DNA of 64,000 nt from Methylosinus sporium (GTDB lineage: Bacteria > Pseudomonadota > Alphaproteobacteria > Rhizobiales > Beijerinckiaceae). Position 1 is the first letter of the stretch. Each line of letters opens with the position of its first letter. The DNA lies in assembly GCF_003113265.1 (NCBI RefSeq), contig NZ_PUIV01000009.1:37914-101913 (forward strand). The letters are read 5' to 3'. The notes below the pieces were generated by a model that worked only from the letters and a program-made list of their open reading frames with translations, ran no database searches and was not told where the DNA came from. The position numbers were made by a program, and so were the translations under genes. Positions 9,119 through 17,670 of this stretch are shown here, one piece after another.

Positions 9119-10449
9119 CGTCGCTGCAGCGTCTCCGTGAGGCGGTCGAGCGCCATCAGCGCCGCGCCGAGCCTATACGCGTCTTCGGGCTCGTGACCGA
9201 GGTGACGCCGTCGTATTGCCGCGTCAGCGGCCTGTCCGAATTCGTCGAGCTCGGCGAATGCGTGCGCATAGGAGCGCCGAAGGATGGCGCGCTGGGACAG
9301 GTCGTGCGCGTCGGCAAAGAGGGGGCGATCGTCAAATCTTTCGACAATCGCGTGCGCATCGGCCTCAATTCGCCCGCCTATCGCGCCGGCCCCATCGCGG
9401 TCGCGCCCAATCTCGACTGGTCGGGACGCGTGCTCGACGCATTCGCCCGACCGATCGATGAGCACGGCCCCCTGTCCGAGGGCGACTCGGCCTTCGACGT
9501 CGACGCCGCCGCGCCCAAGGCGATGCGCCGCGCCCGGGTGAACGTCGGCGTGCGCACCGGCGTCAAGGCGGTCGATTGCTTCACGCCGATCTGCGCCGGA
9601 CAGCGCATCGGCATTTTCGCCGGCTCGGGCGTCGGCAAATCGACCCTGCTCGCCATGCTGGCGCGCGCGCCGGGCTTCGATAATGTGGTCATTTGCCTCG
9701 TCGGCGAACGCGGCCGCGAGGTACGCGAATTTCTCGACGAAGTGCTCGGCGGACAGGCGAGCGAGGCCATCGTCGTCGTCGCCACCGGCGACGAAAGCCC
9801 GATGATGCGCCGTCTCGCGCCGCTCACCGCGACGACGATCGCGGAATATTTTCGCGACATGGGACGCAATGTGCTGCTCATCGTCGATTCGGTGACGCGC
9901 TTCGCGCACGCCTCGCGCGAGGTGGCGCTGGCGGCTGGCGAGCCGCCGGTGGCGCATGGCTACACGCCGAGCATATTCGCCGATATTCCACGACTGCTCG
10001 AGCGCGCCGGCCCCGGCGAGGAAGGGAGCGGATCGATCACCGGCGTCTATTCCGTCCTCGTCGACGGCGACAATCACAATGATCCGATCGCCGACTGCGT
10101 GCGCGGCACGCTCGACGGCCATATCGTGCTCGACCGCGCCATCGCCGAACAGGGCCGCTACCCGGCGATCGATCTCAAAGCCTCGATATCACGCCTCGCG
10201 CATCACGCGTGGAAGCCGGAGCAGCGGCATCTCGTTCAAAAGCTGCGCGCGCTGGTGTCTCGCTACGAGGATACGCGCGATCTGCGAATGCTCGGCGGCT
10301 ATCAGCGCGGAGCCGACGCCGAGCTCGACCAGGCGGTCCAGCTCGTTCCAAAACTCTATGACGCGCTGACGCAGTCGCCGCAATCGCCGCCCAGCGTCGA
10401 CCCCTTCCGCGAGGTCGCCGACAGGCTGCAGGGCGCGGCGCACGGCTGA
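9115..10449 (+). CDS. fliI: Flagellar export ATPase FliI
   Basis: FliI is the F1-beta-like ATPase that energises flagellar type III export on the cytoplasmic face. The 444-residue product has a beta-barrel N-domain and Walker A at residues 170-177 (GSGVGKST, preceded by GQRIGIFA). It has the LVGERGREVREF motif, Walker B NVLLIVDSVTRFAHASREV, and the C-terminal YPAIDLKASISRL segment. It is coupled to flgF (ATGA) and followed 83 bp later by a small J-domain-like gene rather than by fliJ, which is at 28.7-29.0 kb. Confidence 0.97.
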   Translation: MTSLQRLREAVERHQRRAEPIRVFGLVTEVTPSYCRVSGLSEFVELGECVRIGAPKDGALGQVVRVGKEGAIVKSFDNRVRIGLNSPAYRAGPIAVAPNLDWSGRVLDAFARPIDEHGPLSEGDSAFDVDAAAPKAMRRARVNVGVRTGVKAVDCFTPICAGQRIGIFAGSGVGKSTLLAMLARAPGFDNVVICLVGERGREVREFLDEVLGGQASEAIVVVATGDESPMMRRLAPLTATTIAEYFRDMGRNVLLIVDSVTRFAHASREVALAAGEPPVAHGYTPSIFADIPRLLERAGPGEEGSGSITGVYSVLVDGDNHNDPIADCVRGTLDGHIVLDRAIAEQGRYPAIDLKASISRLAHHAWKPEQRHLVQKLRALVSRYEDTRDLRMLGGYQRGADAELDQAVQLVPKLYDALTQSPQSPPSVDPFREVADRLQGAAHG

Positions 10450-10532
10450 GTGGGAAAAGCCCACGGCGCTCGGTCAACCAAACTTTCACTCCTTCACAGT
10501 CATGATCCCGGCCCTGCCTGCGGCTCGGAACC

Positions 10533-10958
10533 ATGACGGATTTCACAACCATTCTCGACTGCCTGGAAAAAGCGTCCCGGTCGAAGGAGCGCGACGCCGG
10601 GCCTCTACGTCCGCCGCCCATCGGGGCGATTCTCCGCGAGGAGGCGCGGCCCTCGCCGCCGTCCGCTGCGGATCGCGCGGCCCGCGTCTGCCGCGCCTAT
10701 GGCGTCGATCGCGCAGAACTGCGGGAAGCGCCGTCACAGCCCAAACCCGCTCGGCTACCCGAGCGCGAGGACGTTCTCGCCGAACTCTTGCGCGCCGAAG
10801 GCTCGCCCGCAAAGCTCGGCGCGCTGCGGCGACGGCTCGCCTGGGCTTGTCATCCCGATCGGCAGGAGAAGTCTCGCGCCCGGCAGGCCGAACGAATGCT
10901 CGCGGAGTTCAATGCGCAAATCGATCAGGCGATCGCGCGCGCCACCGCGAGACGTTGA
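10533..10958 (+). CDS. Small protein with a J-domain-like HPD segment
   Basis: The product has 141 residues and no signal peptide or membrane segment. Residues 1-80 are Pro/Arg/Ala-rich. Residues 80-137 look like part of a DnaJ domain: a basic amphipathic helix (LRRRLAWAC), HPD at 107-109, and a second helix ending ERMLAEFNAQIDQAI. The pattern of basic helix, HPD and 'FNxxxxAI' fits helix II-loop-helix III of J domains, although helix I is weak. It follows fliI and ends right beside the convergent 10959-11507 gene. It may recruit Hsp70 during flagellar export or assembly, which is an inference from position. A chance HPD cannot be excluded. Confidence 0.6.
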   Translation: MTDFTTILDCLEKASRSKERDAGPLRPPPIGAILREEARPSPPSAADRAARVCRAYGVDRAELREAPSQPKPARLPEREDVLAELLRAEGSPAKLGALRRRLAWACHPDRQEKSRARQAERMLAEFNAQIDQAIARATARR

Positions 10959-11507
10959 TCAATCGCCGACGATGACGCCACCGGCGGTGACGAGCGCCCA
11001 TTTTTCTCCGTGGCGCTCGAGCGCGGCGACGCGGCCGAGCCCTTCGACGACATCGCCCGGCGAAACTTTGACGATCGCGGTCGGAGTCTGCAGCAAAGCG
11101 ACGCCGGAACGCACGCTGAGCAGAGAGAAGCCGGGAACGCCGGTCTCCGATTGCGGCTCGCCGATCGAGCCGACCGGCGTGTAGTCGACCGGCCCCCGCT
11201 GATCGGCGAGCTGGGTCTGGATTCGCTTTGCGGCGATGACCGTCGGGCGGCTGTAGATCGCGAGATGCTCGAGGCCCGCGAATTGTGGCCGACGCTCCAC
11301 ATCCGAGATCATATAAGCGGCGAAGGCCGTCGAAACGACGGCGAGACCGACGCCCGTCGTGCGCAGCGCGAGCTCCCCGAACTCGCGCGCGGGGCGCGGC
11401 GGCGACGCGCGGCGCTCGGCGACGAAAGGCGCCGACGCGACCTTCGGCTTCCTGCTCGGCGGCTTGCGGCGGGTCGAATCAAAGCGAGATATCGGAGCGT
11501 CAACCAT
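10959..11507 (-). CDS. One-TM membrane-anchored protein with GspC/PilP-like tail
   Basis: The 182-residue product has a basic, proline-rich cytoplasmic N-terminus (residues 1-45). One membrane helix spans about residues 47-67 (TTGVGLAVVSTAFAAYMI), and a periplasmic part follows. The last about 45 residues (IVKVSPGDVVEGLGRVAALE, then ALVTAGGVIVGD) resemble the small beta domain in GspC/PilP-type secretion anchors. This is a pattern impression, not a proven relation. It is convergent with the J-like gene (adjacent stops). No flagellar function can be assigned beyond its location. Upstream, 11508-11731 has no ORF. Confidence 0.6.
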   Translation of the reverse strand: MVDAPISRFDSTRRKPPSRKPKVASAPFVAERRASPPRPAREFGELALRTTGVGLAVVSTAFAAYMISDVERRPQFAGLEHLAIYSRPTVIAAKRIQTQLADQRGPVDYTPVGSIGEPQSETGVPGFSLLSVRSGVALLQTPTAIVKVSPGDVVEGLGRVAALERHGEKWALVTAGGVIVGD

Positions 11508-11731
11508 GCGATCCTCCCTCGAATCGATGAACTGGATATGGATAGCTCAAAAACGCGCGAAGTTGAATCGCCTCGCTAAAATTCGACAAGCTTCGGGAAA
11601 TGTTGGGCCGCTAGCTATCGCATCCGACGCGAGACACGCGTCGACGGCGTAAATTCGGCGCCGCAGAGCGAGACGGCGAATGATGCGGCCGAGTTCCGTT
11701 CGACAGTCCGGAGCGGGCAGACGGTGAATTG

Positions 11732-12928
11732 ATGCGTATCGACCAATCGTCGGATCCCATGGACGCGCTGCCGATCGGCTTGGCGAAGCTCACGAGGCTC
11801 GCTTTCGCCGGCGTCGATTTGAGCCGCGTCGCCGGCCGCCTGCTCGGCATGTGCGAGCAATATCCCGACCACGCCGGCGCGCTGATGGATCTCGCCGTCA
11901 TCGATCAGCTCGAAGGAAATCTCGCGATCGGACTGAAGCGGCAGGCGATGGCGCTCACCAAGCAGCGCGTGTTCCGCAGCACCTGCTGCGGCGCCAATCC
12001 GCGGCTGCGCGTTCTCGCCTTCGTCGCCGCCTCCGACATCGGCGCCAACACACCGCTGGAGTTTCTGCTGGAAGGCTCCGACATCTCTCTGACGATGGTC
12101 TATGTGATGCCCGGTCGCGAGCTGCCGAGCGCGCTGCCCGATCACGATCTCGCTTTCGTCGCGATCGCCGCCACGAGCCCGAACCGTCGCCTGCTCGCCG
12201 AACTCGAAGATTTGCTCGCCCATTGGCCGACGCCGGTCGTCAATCTGCCCGGCCGCGTTTCAATGCTCGAGCCCGTCGAGCTCGCCGCCAATCTCACGGA
12301 AGCCGGCCTGCGCACGCCGATTTTGCGCCGCGTCCCACGCGACGAGCTGTGCGCAGTCGCGGAGTCGTGCGCCGCCGAGTTGCGCTATCCGATCGTCATC
12401 CGCGCCGTCGAACAGCGCAATGAGCGTGGCGCGGAAAAGGTCGACACGCCGATCGGGCTCGGCCTCTATCTCGGCAAGCGATCGGATCGCTTCTATCTCG
12501 TTTCGCCTTTCGTCGACTGTCGCGGACAGGACGGCCTCTTTCGGAAGATCCGGCTGCTGTTCATCGATCGTCGTCCCTACGCTTGTCACCTCGCGGTGTC
12601 GGAGGGCTGGAACGGCTCTTATGTCGACGCCCGAATGGAAGCGGACATGCGGCGGCGACGGGAAGAAGAACATTTCTTCGCGACCTTCGACACGGATTTC
12701 GTGACGCGCCATTCGGCCACGCTCGAAGCGCTGGTCGAATGCGTCGGCCTCACCTATTTCGGAGTGGATTGCGCGGAGACGAAGAGCGGCGAGTTGGTCG
12801 TCTTCAAGGTCGACCATACGTTACTGGTCCACGATATGGACCCGGTCGACGTCTTTCCCTACAAGCCGCCGCAGATGCGCAAGATATTCGACGCCTTCGC
12901 CTCCTATCTGCATCGCGCCGCAGGCTAG
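11732..12928 (+). CDS. TPR-like/ATP-grasp-like (RimK-type) protein with altered metal site
   Basis: The 398-residue product is a predicted cytoplasmic protein. Residues 1-80 are helical and TPR-like (LLGMCEQYPDHAGALMDLAV). Residues 85-180 form a Rossmann-like half. From about residue 190 it resembles RimK/glutathione-synthetase-type ATP-grasp proteins, with LRYPIVIRAVEQ (lysine-loop region) and LTYFGVDCAETKSGELVVFK. The expected metal-binding acidic-to-Asn motif (usually E-x-N or E-x-D) reads FKVDH, with Lys for Glu. It may therefore be catalytically impaired. ATG 11732 is chosen over the adjacent TTG. It sits alone between flagellar genes and may serve flagellin or pilin modification, but this is speculation. 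Confidence 0.68.
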   Translation: MRIDQSSDPMDALPIGLAKLTRLAFAGVDLSRVAGRLLGMCEQYPDHAGALMDLAVIDQLEGNLAIGLKRQAMALTKQRVFRSTCCGANPRLRVLAFVAASDIGANTPLEFLLEGSDISLTMVYVMPGRELPSALPDHDLAFVAIAATSPNRRLLAELEDLLAHWPTPVVNLPGRVSMLEPVELAANLTEAGLRTPILRRVPRDELCAVAESCAAELRYPIVIRAVEQRNERGAEKVDTPIGLGLYLGKRSDRFYLVSPFVDCRGQDGLFRKIRLLFIDRRPYACHLAVSEGWNGSYVDARMEADMRRRREEEHFFATFDTDFVTRHSATLEALVECVGLTYFGVDCAETKSGELVVFKVDHTLLVHDMDPVDVFPYKPPQMRKIFDAFASYLHRAAG

Positions 12929-13044
12929 CGGCCACGGCCGAAACGCGCGGCGAAACGAGAGATTGGAGACTCTCCGCGCTTAAATGTGAGCCGGAAAGAT
13001 CGAAAGCCGACGGACGCCGAGCGCGAATGCGCTCAGCGTGACGC

Positions 13045-13623
13045 CTACTCGCGGCGTGGACGACAAAAATCGCGCGAGGCGTCGGTCCAAGCGCCGAAAC
13101 CGCTGGCGACCATATTCGCGATCACTGCGCATACGTAGCTCTTTTGCGCCGGCGCATTTTTGGGGCCGGCGTGATAGCGGGCGACGGCCGCGGTCCAGCT
13201 CCCTTCGCTCTTGTGGAGATTTCGAAGGAAGCGCGCCGCGTAATCGACATTGGTGCGCGGATCGAACATCGCCTCCACGCTCGCAAATCGAGCGCCATGG
13301 TAGTGATGGTTCACCTGCATACAGCCGATGTCGATGAGCACGGCGCCCGACCGCCGCGCCGCGAGAAAGAGCATCATCGCCTCGCGGAAATCCGCGCTGA
13401 ACACCGCTCGCCCTTCGACATTCATCGCGAAAGCGTTGAGCCCGTCTTTCTGGCCGGTTTCGGTGAGCGCCACCGCATAGAGCACGGCGAGAGGAACCGC
13501 ATTCTCATTGGAGGCGCGGATCATCTCCCTTTCGCAAATATTGGAGGCCGGTCGGCTGTCGGCGCGCGCGTCACAGATAGACGTCGTCGCCGCGACGAGC
13601 AGCGACGCGCCGAGGCTCCCCAT
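13045..13623 (-). CDS. Lytic transglycosylase (SLT family), flagellar-locus
   Basis: The product has 192 residues from ATG 13623 and begins with a signal peptide (MGSLGASLLVAATTSICDARA). A VirB1-like SLT domain follows. The catalytic Glu lies in VALTETGQ, then IGCMQVNHHYHG, VDYAARFLRNLH, and AAVARYHAGP. It should cleave peptidoglycan glycan strands in the periplasm, probably to let the rod pass, since the FlgJ here has no muramidase domain. It overlaps the fliK 3' end by 53 bp. A further ATG at 13686 would give 213 residues with a longer overlap. Confidence 0.85.
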   Translation of the reverse strand: MGSLGASLLVAATTSICDARADSRPASNICEREMIRASNENAVPLAVLYAVALTETGQKDGLNAFAMNVEGRAVFSADFREAMMLFLAARRSGAVLIDIGCMQVNHHYHGARFASVEAMFDPRTNVDYAARFLRNLHKSEGSWTAAVARYHAGPKNAPAQKSYVCAVIANMVASGFGAWTDASRDFCRPRRE

Positions 13624-16516
13624 TCGGCGTCGAATCGTTCGCCTCGCCGCTGGCGCTCTGCCTGCGATCTCCGCCCTGTCCGCCATGGCCCACTCCCTGT
13701 CGATCGACGCTCTGCTCGTCGCGTCCGGCGCCTGTTCCGCTCGATTGCGCAAAGGCGGCCCCGCTATCCGGCGCCGCTTGCGCAGCTCCGCCGACCGCGA
13801 CGTTCTGACCGATCTGAATCGTGCAGGAATCGACCGTGCAGCCAGACGACTGCATCGCCTCGACGAGTCGATCGCGCGTCGCATCGAGCCGATGCAGCGC
13901 CTCTGGCGATTCGACGCTGATGCGCATATCGATTCCCGAATGCGCGAGCTTCATTTTGACCGTAACCGCGCCCAGAGAAGCGGGCTCGAGCTCGATCGTC
14001 AGAATTTTCGGCGCGCCGACATGACGCTGCGCTTCGACAATGGGAGCCGCGCTTGCGGCCGCTGTCGCGGGCGCAGACGCAGGCGAAGCGGAAGCGAGAA
14101 GGCTGCGCGCCTGCGGGACGAGCAATTCTGCGAAAGCGGTCGGGAGCTGCGTCGACGGGGCGAAGATTGCGAGCGTTCCGATCGGTTCCGGCGCCGAGAC
14201 ATTCGATGTGTCGGGCTGCGCGGGCGAGGCGCTCGTCGGCGCCTGGACGTAATTCCCCACATCGTGAGCCGCGGATCTCACATCGACGTTCGACCCGCGC
14301 CGGTCGCTCGTCTCAGCGAAAAAGCGCCGCTCGGACTGGCGGCCACGGTCCGACGACGGGTCCGCTCCGGGAGCGCCGATGGGCGGCGCAATACCGGCTA
14401 GGGACGGTGAGACCGGCTGCGCGGCGTCCGACGACTTCGACATCGAATCATTGCCCGAAGCGCGGTCGGTCGACGATGACGTAGCCACACGATCATTGCT
14501 CGGCGCGACGCTCATCGCACCAACAGATGCATCGGTCGCGAGAGACCCGCCATGGATTTCGACAGATGACGCCGGCCGCGATTCCAAAGCCGAACGAATC
14601 GACGGAGTTTGCATGAGCCGCGATGCGGCGGAACCGAGCGCCCGACCGTCATCGACCTGCGCCGACGATCGCCATTCCGGCCGCGCCGGCGAATCGGACA
14701 AAGGCGCCTCGGAAAGGCCCAGCTCGTCGATCTCTGTCACAGCGGATGCAGATCGCGCGATCCGCGAAGAACGATCGCCGATCACGCTCGCAGAGGTCGC
14801 GCGCGGCGAAGGCGATATCCCGATTTGCGTCGAACGTTGATTCACGGCGACGGAGCCGAGCGAAGCAAGAATGGCGCGGTCCGCCACGCCAATCGAATCG
14901 ATAGGCGTCGAGAAGGCGCGATCGTCGCCCGTCGGAACGGCGAATGCCGATGCCGCAGCGTAGAATCGTGGAGACGCCGCTTCGGATTGCGAGGCGAGGC
15001 CCTCGAATCTCGTTTGCCGGGTGGCGGGCGACGTCATGGCTTCACCATCCGTCGCCGTCTGCGCCGATCGAGGCGCGGCGGTTGTGCTCGCGGCGACCAT
15101 CGGCTCGCTCGACCAGAAAGCGGCCGCTGGCGGCGGCTGCGCGGCCGGATCGGCCTGCGCCGTATCGAGCGGCGTCTCGACCGAAGGTCGATTGTTTTGC
15201 GACGTCGCGATGCGGCGCGAATCACGTACAGAGGCAGCGCTCGCGCTATCGTCTTTGGCGGCCTGCGACGGCAGAGGCGTGCTCTCGAACGGCAATGCTG
15301 GGAGGTCTTGCCTCCGCGCCGGCTCCAAAGGAGTCATCCGCGACGCGACTCGCGAATCTTGCGACGAGATCGAAGCTCGATCGGACAAGGCGTCGACGTC
15401 GCGAGCCGCAGCGATCGCGCCGTTCGACGCTCGCGGCGTCAGGCTGTCCGTTGTTCGCGCCGGCGCGGACGCGCCATTGAACGACTCCGACGGCGCGGAC
15501 GCGTCATCGAAGGGCTGCAAGGCCGCGACGCTTTGCAAATGGCGCGACGACGCGCGCGTATCGGCGCCCCACGCGACGACGTCGGGCGCATGAGCGAAGG
15601 TCTCGTCCGTCGACGTTTCCATCGCAGCGGACAGCGAGGCCGCGATCCTTCCCGGCGACGCGCTGGCGATCGCTTCTCGATCCGCTGCTCCAACGTCGAT
15701 GGCGTACGGATACTCTGTGGCTCGCACGGATCGCTCGTAGGAATGCGGAGTCGGGCCAATCGCCATCTTCACATTTGGGCCGACAGCGGCATCAATGGAC
15801 GCCGTCGCCATGAACGATTTGCGCTCGAGCGTCGCGGCGCTCCGATGTGTCGGTGTCGGCGTCGCCGCCTCGGCCGATGCGCCGCGCAGATCCGTCCTCG
15901 TGATGAGATCGGCTCGATCATCGCCGGCGGAAAGAGCATCCCCTCCTCTCGCGGTCGCGACATTCGTCGTCGCCGACGCCGTCCTGACAGGCGCATCATT
16001 TCCCGTGCGCCTGTCGGCCGTGTCAGCAATGCGATTGGGCGCTATCGCTCCGACAGACGTAAATGCGGTAGATGCGCCGCTCTCTGCGCCGCTGGCCATG
16101 AGAGTGGATTCGCTCGCGTCGGCGCGGGTCGGCGCAACCTCGTCGGTCGAGGATTCGGCGTCGGATCGCGCCGGAGCCGATCGCGAGCTCGAAGGCGACC
16201 AATCGATATCGAAAGGCGGAACCGCCGCGAAAGCTTGCATTTGCAGTGGCGCATTGCTCGCCGTGTCAGTGGCGACGGCTTCCGACGCGGGCCGACGATC
16301 GGGACGATCGTCGGCGCTCTCGGTCGTCGCGCCATTGGAATCGGCTTTCGCCATACGAGCGGCGGGAGCATTTCGCTCGTCGAGATCGGATAGAAGCGAC
16401 GCGAATTGACTCGCATCGCCGCCATCGGCGTCGCGTGGGGCCGGCGAAGCGGCGTCGGCATGGCGGCCGAGCAGACGTCCCGTCGGCAAATTGGGGAATA
16501 GAGCGTCGAAGCTCAT
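13571..16516 (-). CDS. fliK: Flagellar hook-length control protein FliK
   Basis: FliK measures hook length and triggers the FlhB specificity switch. The product is 981 residues, much longer than the about 400-residue enteric protein. Most of it is a low-complexity Ser/Ala/Asp/Arg-rich region consistent with a disordered ruler. The C-terminal Flg_hook domain is recognisable near residues 850-930: LTIELEPASLGAVTVKMKLA, MRISVESPEAL, then LVEAMQSSGCTVDSCTIQIG. The ATG overlaps the motC stop (ATGA). The open frame upstream of 16516 reads motC out of frame and is excluded. The region's bias produces long antisense ORFs. Confidence 0.92.
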   Translation of the reverse strand: MSFDALFPNLPTGRLLGRHADAASPAPRDADGGDASQFASLLSDLDERNAPAARMAKADSNGATTESADDRPDRRPASEAVATDTASNAPLQMQAFAAVPPFDIDWSPSSSRSAPARSDAESSTDEVAPTRADASESTLMASGAESGASTAFTSVGAIAPNRIADTADRRTGNDAPVRTASATTNVATARGGDALSAGDDRADLITRTDLRGASAEAATPTPTHRSAATLERKSFMATASIDAAVGPNVKMAIGPTPHSYERSVRATEYPYAIDVGAADREAIASASPGRIAASLSAAMETSTDETFAHAPDVVAWGADTRASSRHLQSVAALQPFDDASAPSESFNGASAPARTTDSLTPRASNGAIAAARDVDALSDRASISSQDSRVASRMTPLEPARRQDLPALPFESTPLPSQAAKDDSASAASVRDSRRIATSQNNRPSVETPLDTAQADPAAQPPPAAAFWSSEPMVAASTTAAPRSAQTATDGEAMTSPATRQTRFEGLASQSEAASPRFYAAASAFAVPTGDDRAFSTPIDSIGVADRAILASLGSVAVNQRSTQIGISPSPRATSASVIGDRSSRIARSASAVTEIDELGLSEAPLSDSPARPEWRSSAQVDDGRALGSAASRLMQTPSIRSALESRPASSVEIHGGSLATDASVGAMSVAPSNDRVATSSSTDRASGNDSMSKSSDAAQPVSPSLAGIAPPIGAPGADPSSDRGRQSERRFFAETSDRRGSNVDVRSAAHDVGNYVQAPTSASPAQPDTSNVSAPEPIGTLAIFAPSTQLPTAFAELLVPQARSLLASASPASAPATAAASAAPIVEAQRHVGAPKILTIELEPASLGAVTVKMKLAHSGIDMRISVESPEALHRLDATRDRLVEAMQSSGCTVDSCTIQIGQNVAVGGAAQAAPDSGAAFAQSSGTGAGRDEQSVDRQGVGHGGQGGDRRQSASGEANDSTPNGEPRRVAARRGDDVYL

Positions 16517-17670
16517 CGGCGCGTCGCCCGCTGGAGCAACGCATCGGCGTCGCTCAATGCCTGTTGCGCGCCGCGTTCGATCGTCGATTCGGGACGCGCC
16601 GCCTCGAGGGCCGGCGCTGTCGGCGCGGCGGAGGAAACGCCCTCCGACTCGCCTCGAAGCCGGCTGATCGCGGCGGTCACGATATCGCGGACCTCGACGT
16701 CGGCCGCCGGCAGCATTTTCGGATCTATTTTTTCGAACTCCACTTCCGCTGTCTCGAAATCGCCAGCGAGACCGGCGAGCGCAGCGCGGTAGAGCTCGAC
16801 GCGCGCACGCCCGACCGGAGAATCGGCGAGCGGTCCTGCATATTGCGTCTCGGTCGTCGCCAGCGCGACGCGGCCGCTCAGAATAGCCTGACGCGCGACT
16901 CCCATATGGGTCTCGAAGCGCAAAGCAGGCGAGGCTCCTTTCAGCAACGCTCGAAACTCTCCCAAGCGGGAATTGTCGCCGATCGCGGCTGCGCGCAAGG
17001 TCGCGGCGCGCATCTCGTCCCAATAATTGCGGGCGAACGGCGACTTCGCATATTGCGCGCCATAGCGGCGTCCGAGCACCAGAAATTTCACCGGGTCCTT
17101 GGCCGCGTCGACAATCGACATCTCGCGACGCAACGCCGCTTCTTCAACGAGCGAGCTCGGCATCAGCAGACGCGAAAGATCGAACAGATCGCGCGCCTTT
17201 GCTCTGTCCGTCGCAATCAACAATCCGCCCTGGATCAAAGCGAGATGCGCGGCGAGCGTGTCGCCGAGCGAGCGTGCGTCGATCGGCGTCAGTAGCTTGG
17301 CGGCCTCCGCGTTACGTCCTTCCGCATAGGCGACCGCGCCGGCGACCAGCGGCGTGTCGGCGGCAGGAACGAGCTGCGCATCGAGAACCTTACGAATCGT
17401 CCGGGATGGCCCTCCGCAAAAGAGAAAAATGGCCGCGGCGGCGGAATTGCTTCTTTCCTTCCAAGATTCGGCGTCGAGAGAGGAGACGAGCTGCTCGATC
17501 CGCTCGATCTGCGCGGGAATCGCGCCGCGGGCGCCGGCGGCGCCCTGCACCATCGCCCCTTGCAGCGTGTTGAGCGCACGCACCTGCTCGGTGAGCTCGC
17601 CTGCATCGGCGCAGAATGAGAGACCAAGTATCAAGCCGGCGGCGAGAATTGCGCGCGCAGAGGTCCTCAA
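16513..17670 (-). CDS. motC: Periplasmic motility protein MotC
   Basis: MotC is a periplasmic protein of rhizobial motors that works with MotB. The product has 385 residues if it starts at TTG 17670. That codon overlaps the motB stop (TTGA) and gives a clean signal peptide (residues 1-25, RTSARAILAAGLILGLSF...ADA). Mature features include ELTEQVRALNTLQGAMVQGA and RSLGDTLAAHLALIQGGLLI, the alpha-helical repeat style of MotC. The order motB-motC-fliK matches Sinorhizobium and Brucella. No ATG exists nearby in frame without reading through motB. Confidence 0.9.
   Translation of the reverse strand: MRTSARAILAAGLILGLSFCADAGELTEQVRALNTLQGAMVQGAAGARGAIPAQIERIEQLVSSLDAESWKERSNSAAAAIFLFCGGPSRTIRKVLDAQLVPAADTPLVAGAVAYAEGRNAEAAKLLTPIDARSLGDTLAAHLALIQGGLLIATDRAKARDLFDLSRLLMPSSLVEEAALRREMSIVDAAKDPVKFLVLGRRYGAQYAKSPFARNYWDEMRAATLRAAAIGDNSRLGEFRALLKGASPALRFETHMGVARQAILSGRVALATTETQYAGPLADSPVGRARVELYRAALAGLAGDFETAEVEFEKIDPKMLPAADVEVRDIVTAAISRLRGESEGVSSAAPTAPALEAARPESTIERGAQQALSDADALLQRATRR

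Noticed and set aside
14609..16393. 594-residue plus-strand ORF inside fliK
   Set aside because: The repetitive Ser/Ala/Asp/Arg codons of fliK open several antisense frames; the Arg-rich product has no domain.
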